From Tsukamurella sp. M9C (GTDB taxonomy: Bacteria > Actinomycetota > Actinomycetes > Mycobacteriales > Mycobacteriaceae): a DNA stretch of 64,000 nucleotides. The translations under genes were made by a program, and so were the position numbers. Where the stretch lies: positions 1 through 64,000 of the forward strand of contig NZ_JAIULG010000012.1 in NCBI RefSeq assembly GCF_020169415.1. The letters run 5' to 3'. The notes under the pieces were generated by a model. That model did no database searches. It was not told the origin of the DNA and was given only the letters and a program-made list of their open reading frames with translations. Below, piece by piece: positions 1 to 8,226 of the stretch; the stretch's first letter is position 1; every line of letters begins with the position of its first letter.

Positions 1-875
1 TCCCGGGCGGGGCGGGTGACGCCGTGCCGGTCACCCGGATCCGCGCCGGTGACGTGGACCAGTCCGAGCTGGTGGAGCTGCTGAGCCCGTCGCTGTTCGC
101 CGAGGAGCGCATCGTCGTCCTCGAGTCCGCGGGTGAGGCGGGCAAGGCCCCCGTCGACCTCATCGTCGAGGCGGCGAAGAACCCGCCGGACGGCATCACC
201 CTGGTGATCGAGCACAGCGGCGGCGGCCGGGCGAAGGCCATGGTCGCCGCGCTGAAGAAGGCCGGCGCGGAGCTGGTCGAGGTGCCCACGATCACGTCCG
301 CGCGCGACCGGGCGGACTTCGCCAAGTCGGAGTTCCGGGCGCAGAAGGTGCGCGTCTCCGACGAGCTGGTGGACCTGCTGGTGGATTCCGTCGGCAAGGA
401 CCTGCGGGAGCTCGCCGCGGCGATCGCGCAGCTCGTCTCGGACACGGGCGGCAGGGTGGACCTGGCCGCGGTACACCGCTATTACGCGGGTCGCGCCGAG
501 GTCACCGGCTTCGAGATCGCCGACAAGGCCGTCGCCGGGCAGGTCGCGGCCGCGCTGGAGGCGCTGCGCTGGGCCCAGCACCGCGGCACGCCGCACGTGC
601 TCATCGCCGACGCGCTCGCGGACGCGGTGCACTCCGTCGCGCGGATCCGCGGCCTGGGGCGCACCCCCGACCAGTACCGGGACGCGGGGGAGCTGGGCAT
701 GGCGCCGTGGAAGGTGAAGAAGATGACGCAGGTGGCGCGACGGTGGCGCGCCGAGAACGTCGCCGGGGCGCTGCAGGCCGTCGCCGCCGCGAACGCCGAC
801 GTGAAGGGCCAGGCCGCGGACCCGGACTACGCGCTGGAGATCGCGGTCCGCAAGGTCGCCACCCTCGCGGGCTGA
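1..875 (+). CDS. holA: DNA polymerase III subunit delta (HolA), 5' end missing
   Basis: Delta is the clamp-loader subunit that opens the sliding beta clamp during replication. The frame is open to the window edge (first full codon at position 3), so the GTG at 24 is an internal valine codon, not the start. About 290 residues are present; mycobacterial HolA has about 316, so roughly 30 N-terminal residues lie outside. The segment ELLSPSLFAEERIVVLES near the start and the helical C-terminal collar region (residues around HRYYAGRAEVTGFEIADKAV, then ALRWAQHRG) are typical of the family. It is followed by a hairpin and then by convergent rpsT, the same arrangement as in mycobacteria. Family assignment is firm; only the N-terminus is unknown. 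Confidence 0.93.
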   Translation, partial: PGGAGDAVPVTRIRAGDVDQSELVELLSPSLFAEERIVVLESAGEAGKAPVDLIVEAAKNPPDGITLVIEHSGGGRAKAMVAALKKAGAELVEVPTITSARDRADFAKSEFRAQKVRVSDELVDLLVDSVGKDLRELAAAIAQLVSDTGGRVDLAAVHRYYAGRAEVTGFEIADKAVAGQVAAALEALRWAQHRGTPHVLIADALADAVHSVARIRGLGRTPDQYRDAGELGMAPWKVKKMTQVARRWRAENVAGALQAVAAANADVKGQAADPDYALEIAVRKVATLAG

Positions 876-906
876 ACCCGGCGCCTGAGCGGCGGGGCGG
901 GAGGAA

Positions 907-925
907 GGCACCGTCGAACGGTGCC
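907..925 (+). terminator. Hairpin after holA
   Basis: A perfect 8-bp stem (GGCACCGT / ACGGTGCC) with a 3-nt loop lies 31 nt past the holA stop. No T-run follows, as is common for actinobacterial terminators. Its role as the holA terminator is inferred from position. Confidence 0.55.
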
Positions 926-945
926 CGCACCCGGATACGCGAAAA

Positions 946-997
946 CCGCGCCGTACCAGTCCCGGCCCGCGTGGTGCCGGGGGGTGGTGCGGCGCGG
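946..997 (-). terminator. Long intrinsic terminator of rpsT
   Basis: A 13-bp outer stem (946-958 with 985-997, one G-U pair) encloses a second stem CCCGGC/GCCGGG. Read on the minus strand it is followed by TTTTC, giving a classic intrinsic terminator 23 nt after the rpsT stop. It would also act as a barrier to holA transcripts, so it may work in both directions. Confidence 0.8.
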
Positions 998-1020
998 TGA
1001 TACGCGCGTCTAGCGGAAGA

Positions 1021-1281
1021 TCAGAGCTTGTTGAGAGCCAGGGAGAGCGCCGACTTCTTGTTGGCGGCCTGGTTGGCGTGGATGACGCCGGCGCTGGCGG
1101 CCTTGTCGAGCTGGCGGCTGGTGCTCACGAGGAGCTCGCCGGCCTTGGCCTTGTCCCCGGAGTCGATGGCCTCGCGGAAGTGGCGGATGGCGGTACGCAG
1201 CGACGACTTCGCCGACTGGTTGCGCAGACGGTTGCGCTCGTTGGTCTTGATCCGCTTGATCTGGGACTTGATGTTGGCCAC
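1021..1281 (-). CDS. rpsT: 30S ribosomal protein S20
   Basis: S20 is a primary 16S rRNA-binding protein of the small subunit. The 86-residue product begins [20 protein letters not shown] and is rich in Lys, Arg and Ala in long helices, exactly as expected for S20. The start is a GTG (1279-1281), with the purine-rich stretch AAGAGAG about 10 nt upstream. The gene is monocistronic, convergent with holA and divergent from the ATP-grasp gene. Its leader on the minus strand contains a GGCAG-N10-CTGCC inverted repeat (about 1300-1320), which could be a structure for autogenous control, but that is speculation. Confidence 0.97.
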   Translation of the reverse strand: MANIKSQIKRIKTNERNRLRNQSAKSSLRTAIRHFREAIDSGDKAKAGELLVSTSRQLDKAASAGVIHANQAANKKSALSLALNKL

Positions 1282-1462
1282 GCGTTCAAACTCTCTTGTC
1301 TCGAAAGGGCAGCCGGTGATGACTGCCGACGTACCAGGTTACCAGCGGCCCGGACACAACCCAAATCGCGGCACCGCCTGCGGGAACGGTGCTCGACATC
1401 AACATTGCCACGCCGTGAACGAGAGCGCTGCCGAAACGGCGCTGGTGCGGCACGATGGCCGG

Positions 1463-3124
1463 GTGACCCCGCAGAAACAGGCCAAGTCCGCGACCCGGAA
1501 GCAGGCCGCCGCACCCCGACTGTCCGACGAGGCGCCCCTCTTCGCCGGCTACGACGACGCACCGTCGTTCGGGCGGGCGTTCGACGAGATGTTCGCCGAC
1601 GACGGCACCGTTCGCACCCCGTACAAGCGGATCTTCGGCGCCCTCTCGTCGGCCGACGAGTCGGACCTGGCGGCCCGGGTCGACGCGCTCGGCGCCGCCT
1701 TCATCGACCAGGGCATCACCTTCTCGCTGGAGGGCCGCGAGCGGCCCTTCCCGCTGGATCTCGTGCCCCGCGTCATCGCGGCCGCGGAGTGGAACCGTCT
1801 CGAGAAGGGCATCAAGCAGCGCGTGCAGGCGCTGGAGATGTTCCTCGACGACATCTACTCGGAGCAGGAGATCCTGCGCGACGGCGTCGTCCCCAAGCGG
1901 CTGGTCACCTCCTGCGCCCACTTCCACCGGCAGGCCGCGGGCATCCGCCCGCCCAACGGAGTGCGCATCCACGTCGCCGGCATCGACCTGATCCGGGACG
2001 CCGAGGGCACGTTCCGCGTCCTGGAGGACAACCTGCGGTCCCCGTCGGGCGTGAGCTACGTCATGGAGAACCGCCGGACCATGGCGCAGGTCTTCCCCGA
2101 CCTGTTCCAGCGGCACCGCGTGCGCGCCGTCGCCGACTACAGCTCCCACCTGCTGCGCGCGCTGCGCCGCTCCGCCGCCTCCAACGAGGCCGACCCGACG
2201 GTCGTCGTGCTCACCCCGGGCATGGCCAACTCGGCCTACTTCGAGCACTCGCTGCTCGCCCGGCAGATGGGCGTCGAGTTGGTCGAGGGGCGGGACCTCT
2301 TCTGCCGCGACAACGTGGTCTACATGCGCACGACGAGCGGCGAGCAGCAGGTCGACGTGATCTACCGCCGCATCGACGACGAGTTCCTCGACCCGATGCA
2401 GTTCCTCCCGAACTCGGTGCTCGGCGTCGCGGGCCTGCTCAACGCCGCCCGCGCCGGCAATGTGGTGATCAGCTCCGCGGTCGGTAACGGCGTCGCCGAC
2501 GACAAGCTGACCTACACCTACGTGCCCGACATCATCGACTACTACCTCGGTGAGAAGCCGCTGCTGCAGAACGTCGACACCCTGCGCTGCTGGCTCGACG
2601 ACGAGTGCGAGGAGGTGCTCGACCGCATCGACGAGCTCGTCATCAAGCCCGTCGAGGGCTCGGGCGGCTACGGCATCGTCTTCGGCCCCGACGCGAGCGA
2701 GAAGGAGCTCGCGACCATCCGCCGCAAGGTCGTCGCGGATCCGCGCGGCTGGATCGCGCAGCCGGTCATGCAGTTGTCGACGGTGCCGACCAAGATCGGC
2801 GAGCAGGCCCGCCCGCGCCACGTCGACCTGCGGCCGTTCGCGGTCAACGACGGCGACGACGTCTGGGTTCTGCCCGGCGGCCTCACCCGCGTCGCGCTGC
2901 CCGAGGGCTCCCTCGTCGTGAACTCGAGCCAGGGCGGCGGCTCCAAGGACACCTGGGTCCTCGCGGCCCGGTCCTCCGCCGCCGAGGCGGAACTCGAAGG
3001 CGTGGAGGTGGTCCCGAGCCGGGACCTCGCCGAACAGCAGCAGGTGGAGCTCGGCCCCGAGCTCAGCTCGCAGGACCAACAACAGCAGCAGGCTCGAGAG
3101 GAGGTCCGTGATGCTCGCCCGTAA
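1463..3124 (+). CDS. Circularly permuted ATP-grasp type 2 protein
   Basis: About 553 residues. The protein belongs to the circularly permuted ATP-grasp family (DUF404/DUF407), of which M. tuberculosis Rv2411c is a member. Visible features include the N-terminal block LFAGYDDAPSFGRAFDEMF, the segment VLEDNLRSPSGVSYVMENR, and the ATP-binding block ELVIKPVEGSGGYGIVFGP. The family is predicted to ligate amino acids or make peptide bonds with ATP; no substrate is known. I chose the GTG at 1463 because similarity begins right after it; the longer open frame upstream runs across the rpsT promoter and antisense rpsT. A CACGAT hexamer ends 6 nt before this GTG, so the mRNA may be leaderless. The C-terminal tail is rich in Gln and Glu. 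The gene overlaps the next one by 14 bp and forms an operon with the alpha-E and transglutaminase genes. Confidence 0.88.
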   Translation: MTPQKQAKSATRKQAAAPRLSDEAPLFAGYDDAPSFGRAFDEMFADDGTVRTPYKRIFGALSSADESDLAARVDALGAAFIDQGITFSLEGRERPFPLDLVPRVIAAAEWNRLEKGIKQRVQALEMFLDDIYSEQEILRDGVVPKRLVTSCAHFHRQAAGIRPPNGVRIHVAGIDLIRDAEGTFRVLEDNLRSPSGVSYVMENRRTMAQVFPDLFQRHRVRAVADYSSHLLRALRRSAASNEADPTVVVLTPGMANSAYFEHSLLARQMGVELVEGRDLFCRDNVVYMRTTSGEQQVDVIYRRIDDEFLDPMQFLPNSVLGVAGLLNAARAGNVVISSAVGNGVADDKLTYTYVPDIIDYYLGEKPLLQNVDTLRCWLDDECEEVLDRIDELVIKPVEGSGGYGIVFGPDASEKELATIRRKVVADPRGWIAQPVMQLSTVPTKIGEQARPRHVDLRPFAVNDGDDVWVLPGGLTRVALPEGSLVVNSSQGGGSKDTWVLAARSSAAEAELEGVEVVPSRDLAEQQQVELGPELSSQDQQQQQAREEVRDARP

Positions 3125-4094
3125 CGCGGAGGCGCTGTACTGGATCGGACGGTACGCCGAACGCGCCGACGACACCGCCCGCATGCTCGACGTGACCGTG
3201 CACCAGTTCCTCGAGGACGCCACCGTCGACGAGGACCGGGTCTCCCGCCAGCTCGTCCGCGTCCTCGGCATCCCCGAGCCGCCGGCCGACCAGCCGCTCG
3301 ACCTGCGCTCGGTCACCGAGGTCGTCGCCTACAACCGCGACCCGGGCAGTGGTTCGATCGCCGCCACCGTCGCCTCCGCCCGCGAGAACGCCCGCGGCGC
3401 ACGGGAGGTCACGAGCTCCGAGATGTGGGAGTGCCTCAACTCCACGTACAACGGCCTCGCCGAGCGCGAGCGCGCGGCCCGTCGGCTCGGCCCGCACGAG
3501 TTCCTCAACTACATCAAGAACCGCGCGGCGATGTTCTCCGGCCTCACCGATTCGACGCTCTCGCGCGACGAGGGCTACCGCTTCCTGCTCCTGGGGCGCT
3601 CCATCGAGCGGATGGACATGGCGGTGCGCCTGCTCCTCTCGCGCGCCGGCGACCGGGCGAACGCCCCCACGTGGGTCACGGTGCTCCGCGCGACGGGCGC
3701 CCACGACACGTACCTGCGCACGCACCGCGGCGTGCTCGACGCCACTCGCGTGGTCGAGTTCATCCTCGTCGACCGGCTGTTCCCGCGGTCGGTGATCCAC
3801 GCGCTCACCACGGCGGAGGACTGCCTGGGCGCCATCGAGGGCGGGCGTGAGGGCCGTCTCGGCACCCGCACGGAGGCGCAGCGCCTCCTCGGCCGCGCCC
3901 GCGGCGAGCTCGAGTTCCTCGCCCCCGGCGAACTCCTCGAGGACCTGCAGCGGCGGCTCCTCGCGCTGCAGGAGCTCGGGCAGGCCGCCGGCGAGGCGGT
4001 CACCGCCCGCTACTTCCACGTGACGCCCTACGTCGCGTGGACCGACGCCCGCGCCCGGGGCGACATCGACACCATCCTGGAGGGGGAGCTGTGA
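3111..4094 (+). CDS. Alpha-E domain protein (DUF403)
   Basis: About 327 residues, almost entirely alpha-helical by composition. The opening MLARNAEALYWIGRYAERADDTARMLDV is the signature of the alpha-E (DUF403) family, whose members are nearly always encoded beside circularly permuted ATP-grasp and transglutaminase-like proteins. The biochemical role is unknown; comparative genomics suggests it is a partner or substrate-binding protein of the ATP-grasp ligase. I start at ATG 3111, since AGAGGAGGT lies 5 nt upstream; a GTG at 3108 is possible. The gene overlaps the ATP-grasp gene by 14 bp and its stop overlaps the GTG of the next gene by 4 bp, so the three are translationally coupled. Confidence 0.87.
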   Translation: MLARNAEALYWIGRYAERADDTARMLDVTVHQFLEDATVDEDRVSRQLVRVLGIPEPPADQPLDLRSVTEVVAYNRDPGSGSIAATVASARENARGAREVTSSEMWECLNSTYNGLAERERAARRLGPHEFLNYIKNRAAMFSGLTDSTLSRDEGYRFLLLGRSIERMDMAVRLLLSRAGDRANAPTWVTVLRATGAHDTYLRTHRGVLDATRVVEFILVDRLFPRSVIHALTTAEDCLGAIEGGREGRLGTRTEAQRLLGRARGELEFLAPGELLEDLQRRLLALQELGQAAGEAVTARYFHVTPYVAWTDARARGDIDTILEGEL

Positions 4095-4933
4095 GCTGGC
4101 GTCTTCGAGTCGTGCACTCCACCGGTTTCGGCTACAACGCGCCGGTCACCTCGTCGTACAACGAGGCCCGCCTGACGCCGCGCAGCGACCAACGGCAGAA
4201 TGTCATCCTCAACCGCGTGGAGACGGTGCCCGCCACCCGCGCCTACCGGTACACCGACTACTGGGGAACCGCGGTCACCGCCTTCGACCTGCACGCCCCG
4301 CACACCGCGCTCGAGGTCACCGGCGCCTCCGTCGTGGAGACCGAGGCCGCCGACGACACCGGCGATGTGGTCGGCTGGGACGAGCTCGCGACCGACCGCG
4401 TGCGCGACCGGTTCGACGAGCTGCTCAGCTACACCGACTACGTGCCCAAGCACCGCAAGCTCACGGCGCAGGCCAAGAAGCTGGTCAAGGATCTGGAGCT
4501 CGACGAGGCCGTGCTCGCGGTGTGCCGCTGGGTGCACGAGGAGCTGGACTACGTGCCCGGCACGACGGGCGTGCACTCGTCGGCGATCGACGCATGGGAC
4601 GAGCGCAAGGGCGTGTGCCAGGACTACGCGCACCTCACGCTGCTCCTGCTGCGCAGCGTCGGCATTCCCGCCCGGTACGTCTCGGGGTACCTGCACCCGC
4701 AGCGCGACGCGGAGGTCGGGTCGACGGTGGCGGGGGAGTCGCACGCCTGGATCGAGGCGTGGACGGGGCAGTGGCGCGGCTACGACCCCACCAACGACGT
4801 CCCCATCGGCGAGCGGCACGTCTCGGTCGGTGTGGGCCGCGACTACGCCGACGTTCCGCCCCTGCGCGGCGTGATCGCGGGCGGTGGCGCGTCCGACCTC
4901 GACGTGGTCGTGGAGATCACCCGCCTCGCATGA
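4091..4933 (+). CDS. Transglutaminase-like cysteine protease family protein
   Basis: 280 residues. After an N-terminal beta-rich domain beginning MSWRLRVVHSTGFGY comes the transglutaminase core: the catalytic Cys in ERKGVCQDYAHL, the His in GESHAWIEAW and the Asp in RGYDPTND form the expected Cys-His-Asp triad. Such proteins cleave or form amide bonds. In this conserved triad with ATP-grasp and alpha-E proteins, it is predicted to hydrolyse or trim peptides made by the ligase; this is inference from the literature on amidoligase clusters. The GTG start at 4091 overlaps the previous stop (GTGA). No signal peptide is seen, so it should be cytoplasmic. Confidence 0.88.
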   Translation: MSWRLRVVHSTGFGYNAPVTSSYNEARLTPRSDQRQNVILNRVETVPATRAYRYTDYWGTAVTAFDLHAPHTALEVTGASVVETEAADDTGDVVGWDELATDRVRDRFDELLSYTDYVPKHRKLTAQAKKLVKDLELDEAVLAVCRWVHEELDYVPGTTGVHSSAIDAWDERKGVCQDYAHLTLLLLRSVGIPARYVSGYLHPQRDAEVGSTVAGESHAWIEAWTGQWRGYDPTNDVPIGERHVSVGVGRDYADVPPLRGVIAGGGASDLDVVVEITRLA

Positions 4934-4946
4934 TGATTCGCTGCGC

Positions 4947-7442
4947 ATGACCGACGACACCCCGCTGTGGATCGCAGTCCGCGGGGCGCGGGTGCACAAC
5001 CTGCGCTCCCTCGACGTCGACGTGCCGCTGCGCCGCCTCGTCGCGATCGCCGGCGTCTCCGGCAGCGGCAAGTCCTCGCTGGCCATGGGCGTGCTCTACG
5101 CCGAGGGCTCGCGCCGCTACCTGGAGGCGCTGTCGACGTACACGCGCCGCCGCATGGCGCAGGCGCCCCGCGCCGCCGTCGACTCCGTGGAGCACGTCCC
5201 CGCGGCGCTCGCGTTGCGGCAGCGGCCCGGCGTCCCAGGCGTCCGGAGCACCTTCGGTACCAGCACGGAGCTGCTGAACGTGCTGCGGCTCATGTTCTCC
5301 CGCCTCGCCTCCCACCGCTGCCCGAACGGCCACTACCTCGACCCGACCATCGACGTCGCCGCCGGCCTCGACCTCACCTGCCCGCAGTGCGGCGCCGTCT
5401 TCTCCCCGCCCGGCGCGGAGGCGCTGGCCTTCAACTCCGACGGCGCCTGCCCCACCTGCTCGGGCACGGGCGTCGTCCGCGCGATCGACGGGGCCGCGCT
5501 GGTGCCGGACCCGTCGAAGACGATCGCCGACGGTGCCGTCGCGCCCTGGTCGATGTTCGGCTTCTCGTTCATGCCGCAGGTCGTCGCCGACCTCGGGGTC
5601 CGCATCGACGTGCCGTACGTCGAGCTGACCGACGCCGAGCGCGAGATCGTGCTGCACGGCCCCGCCGAGAAGCGCAAGGTCGCGGTTTCCAGCAAGAACG
5701 GCAAGCTCTTCGAGGTCAACTTCACCTACCGCAGCGCGAACGCCGCCGTGCAGGAGGCGCTCGACAAGGCGACCACGGAGGCGGGCCTCGGGCGGGTCAA
5801 CCGGTTCGTGCACGCGGGCCCGTGCGGCGACTGCGACGGCACCCGGCTCGGCCCCGGGGCTCGGGCGCCGCGGATCGGCGGCCTCGGCCTCGCCGACGTC
5901 AGCGCCATGACGCTCGACGAGGTCGTGACGTGGGCGCCCGGCACCGTCGGGCCCCTTCCGGCGGACATGCGCGCGATGGCGGCGATCCTCGTCGACACCC
6001 TCGAGACGATCGCCCGGCGACTCCTGGAGCTCGGTCTCGGCTACCTCGGCCTGGACCGCGCCGCGGCGACGCTCTCCACGGGCGAGCGACAGCGAGTGCA
6101 GCTCGCGCGGGCGGTCCGCAACCGCACGACCGGGGTGCTCTACGTACTCGACGAGCCGTCGGTCGGGCTGCACCCCGCCAACGTGGAGGGACTGCTCGGC
6201 GTGGTCCGGGACCTGTTGCGGGACGGGAACTCCGTGATCGTCGTCGACCACGACCTCGACGTGCTGCGCGAGGCCGAGCACCTCATCGAGATCGGCCCCG
6301 GCTCGGGCGCCGAGGGCGGACGCCTCCTCGCGCAGGGCACCGTCGCCGAGATCGAGGCCGACGGCGCGTCCGTCCTCGGTCCCTTCCTGGCCGGCCGCGA
6401 ACCCGTCCGCACCAGGCCCCGCACACCCGACGACGAGATCTTCGCGCGCGGCCGGATCCACCTGGAGACCGCGCCGATCCACACCGTGCACGCCCTCGCC
6501 GTCGACGTCCCCGTCGGGCGGGTCACGGCGGTCACCGGGGTCTCCGGATCCGGCAAGTCGACGCTGGTGCTGGAGGGCCTGGTCCCCGCGCTCACCGCGG
6601 CGGCCGCGGGCGAGCCCCTGCCGCCGCACGTCACCGCGCTCGACGCACCGGGCCTCGGCCGCGTGAACCTCGTGGACGCCACGCCCATCGGCGTCAACGT
6701 GCGCTCGACGGTCGCCACCTACAGCGGCGTGCTCGACGACCTGCGGCGCGAGTACGCGAAGACCGCCGCCGCGAAGTCCGCGGACCTCAAGGCCGGCGCG
6801 TTCTCGTACAACACGGGCGCGCTGCGCTGCCCGCGGTGCGACGGCACGGGCCAGGTCTCGCTCGACGTGCAATTCCTGCCGGACGTCGACATCGAATGCC
6901 CGGCCTGCCTGGGCCGACGGTACGCGCCCGAGGCCGCGTCGGTGCGGTGGCCGGAACCCGACGGGCTCGCCCTCCCGGACCTGTTGGCGCTCAGCGTCCG
7001 CGAGGCCGCCGAGGTCGTGCCGGTGCCGCGGATCGCGAAGAAGCTGCGCACCCTGGCCGACCTCGGCCTCGGCTACCTCACGCTCGGCGAGGCGACCCCG
7101 GCCCTCTCCGGCGGCGAGGCGCAGCGGCTCAAGCTCGCGGGGGAGCTGGGCCGCGACCAGTCTGACGCGGTCTTCGTACTCGACGAGCCGTCGGTGGGCC
7201 TGCACCCGCGCGACGTCCGCGTGCTGCTCGACGTGCTGCAGCGGCTCGTCGACCGCGGCGCGACCGTGATCGTCGTCGAGCACGACCTCGACATGATCGC
7301 GAACGCCGACCACGTGATCGACCTGGGCCCGGGCGGCGGGGCCGCGGGCGGCACCGTCGTCGCGGAGGGCACGCCCGACGAGGTGGCCGCGTCACGGGTG
7401 AGCGTGACGGGACGGTTCCTGCGGGAGCACCTGAGTACCTGA
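4947..7442 (+). CDS. UvrA-like ABC ATPase (class II, UvrA2 type)
   Basis: About 831 residues, shorter than the 950-970 of housekeeping UvrA. It has two ABC modules, each with Walker A (GVSGSGKSSLA and [11 protein letters not shown]), an ABC signature (LSTGERQRVQLARA and LSGGEAQRLKLAG) and Walker B (LDEPSVGLHP in both). Zinc-finger cysteines are present (CPQCG, CPTCSGTG, CPRCDGTG, CPACLGRRY). The shorter length fits UvrA2 proteins, which lack the UvrB-binding region and are linked to damage tolerance or resistance to DNA-binding drugs. It should bind DNA and hydrolyse ATP but may not recruit UvrB. The start ATG 4947 lies 13 nt after the transglutaminase stop. The window does not contain uvrB or uvrC. 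Confidence 0.86.
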   Translation: MTDDTPLWIAVRGARVHNLRSLDVDVPLRRLVAIAGVSGSGKSSLAMGVLYAEGSRRYLEALSTYTRRRMAQAPRAAVDSVEHVPAALALRQRPGVPGVRSTFGTSTELLNVLRLMFSRLASHRCPNGHYLDPTIDVAAGLDLTCPQCGAVFSPPGAEALAFNSDGACPTCSGTGVVRAIDGAALVPDPSKTIADGAVAPWSMFGFSFMPQVVADLGVRIDVPYVELTDAEREIVLHGPAEKRKVAVSSKNGKLFEVNFTYRSANAAVQEALDKATTEAGLGRVNRFVHAGPCGDCDGTRLGPGARAPRIGGLGLADVSAMTLDEVVTWAPGTVGPLPADMRAMAAILVDTLETIARRLLELGLGYLGLDRAAATLSTGERQRVQLARAVRNRTTGVLYVLDEPSVGLHPANVEGLLGVVRDLLRDGNSVIVVDHDLDVLREAEHLIEIGPGSGAEGGRLLAQGTVAEIEADGASVLGPFLAGREPVRTRPRTPDDEIFARGRIHLETAPIHTVHALAVDVPVGRVTAVTGVSGSGKSTLVLEGLVPALTAAAAGEPLPPHVTALDAPGLGRVNLVDATPIGVNVRSTVATYSGVLDDLRREYAKTAAAKSADLKAGAFSYNTGALRCPRCDGTGQVSLDVQFLPDVDIECPACLGRRYAPEAASVRWPEPDGLALPDLLALSVREAAEVVPVPRIAKKLRTLADLGLGYLTLGEATPALSGGEAQRLKLAGELGRDQSDAVFVLDEPSVGLHPRDVRVLLDVLQRLVDRGATVIVVEHDLDMIANADHVIDLGPGGGAAGGTVVAEGTPDEVAASRVSVTGRFLREHLST

Positions 7443-7461
7443 GCGCCGGAACGCGCGCGCG

Positions 7462-7504
7462 ATGTATGCGTTGCTTACATGAGCCGGACGCGCTAATGTA
7501 AGCA
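7462..7504 (+). promoter_or_regulatory. Promoter with overlapping palindromic operator before the DJ-1 gene
   Basis: A -35 TTGCTT (7471-7476) and a -10 TAATGT (7494-7499) are separated by 17 bp. The same region carries three copies of an 8-bp half-site: ATGTATGC (7462), its inverse GCTTACAT (7473) and ATGTAAGC (7496). The first pair forms an 8-3-8 palindrome over the -35; the second and third form an inverted repeat spanning the promoter. This layout fits a repressor site of TetR or MarR type. The regulator is not identified. Confidence 0.62.
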
Positions 7505-7538
7505 GCGTTAACCGCAGTCGTTCGCAGGGAGCCCCACC

Positions 7539-8225
7539 ATGCCGAAGCGCATCCTCACCGTCGTCACCAACGTCGGCCACTACGACGACCCGTCGCACCG
7601 GACCGGGTTGTGGCTCTCCGAGCTCACGCACGCGTGGCACGTCTTCGAGGAGGCGGGTTTCGAGCAGGTGCTCGTGAGCCCGCAGGGCGGGGAGGTGCCG
7701 CTCGAGCCGCGGTCGCTGAAGTTCCCGAACTACGACAGGACGGCGAAGGCCTGGCGCGCGGACCCGTCGCGGATGGCCCTGCTGACGAGCACGAAGAGCC
7801 CGGACGAGATCGACTCCGCGGAGTTCGAAGCGATCTTCTTCACCGGCGGCCACGCCGTGATGTACGACTTCCCGGACAGCGAGGGGCTGCAGCGGATCAG
7901 CCGCGAGATCTTCGAGCGCGGCGGCGTCGTCTCCTCCGTCTGCCACGGCTACTGCGGGCTGCTCAACACCAGGCTCTCGAACGGCGAGTACCTCGTCGCA
8001 GGCCGGAAGGTGACGGGTTTCGCGTGGCAGGAGGAGGTGCTCGCCCGCGTCGACAAGCTGGTCCCGTACAACGCCGAGGACGAGATGAAGAAGCGGGGCG
8101 CGCTCTACGAGAAGGCCAGGCTCCCGTTCGTCTCGTACGCGATCTCCGACGGCAACCTCGTCACCGGCCAGAACCCCGGCTCCGCGAAGGCGACCGCGCG
8201 CAAGGTCGTCGAGGTGCTGGGCTGA
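7539..8225 (+). CDS. DJ-1/PfpI family protein, Hsp31/HchA-like
   Basis: 228 residues. The nucleophile elbow is SSVCHGYCG (Cys135-His136), with the expected acidic and glycine-rich motif FTGGHAVMYDFPD before it. This pattern matches the Hsp31/HchA-like branch, many of which are glutathione-independent glyoxalases (methylglyoxal to lactate) or chaperones for carbonyl-damaged proteins. The exact activity here is inferred. GGGAG lies 8 nt before the ATG. A promoter and palindromic operator sit just upstream, so the gene looks inducible and monocistronic. It ends 1 bp before the stop of the convergent PemK-like gene. Confidence 0.85.
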   Translation: MPKRILTVVTNVGHYDDPSHRTGLWLSELTHAWHVFEEAGFEQVLVSPQGGEVPLEPRSLKFPNYDRTAKAWRADPSRMALLTSTKSPDEIDSAEFEAIFFTGGHAVMYDFPDSEGLQRISREIFERGGVVSSVCHGYCGLLNTRLSNGEYLVAGRKVTGFAWQEEVLARVDKLVPYNAEDEMKKRGALYEKARLPFVSYAISDGNLVTGQNPGSAKATARKVVEVLG

Positions 8226-8226
8226 C

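Noticed and set aside
1028-1462. N-terminal extension of the ATP-grasp frame
   Set aside because: It runs antisense through rpsT and over its promoter; family similarity starts only after GTG 1463.
1286-3316. 676-codon minus-strand open frame
   Set aside because: It is antisense to the ATP-grasp gene; its composition (runs of Arg, Val, Glu, Asp) is that of a GC-rich shadow and no domain is seen.
4917-7313. 798-codon minus-strand open frame
   Set aside because: It is antisense to the UvrA-like gene and has no recognisable family.
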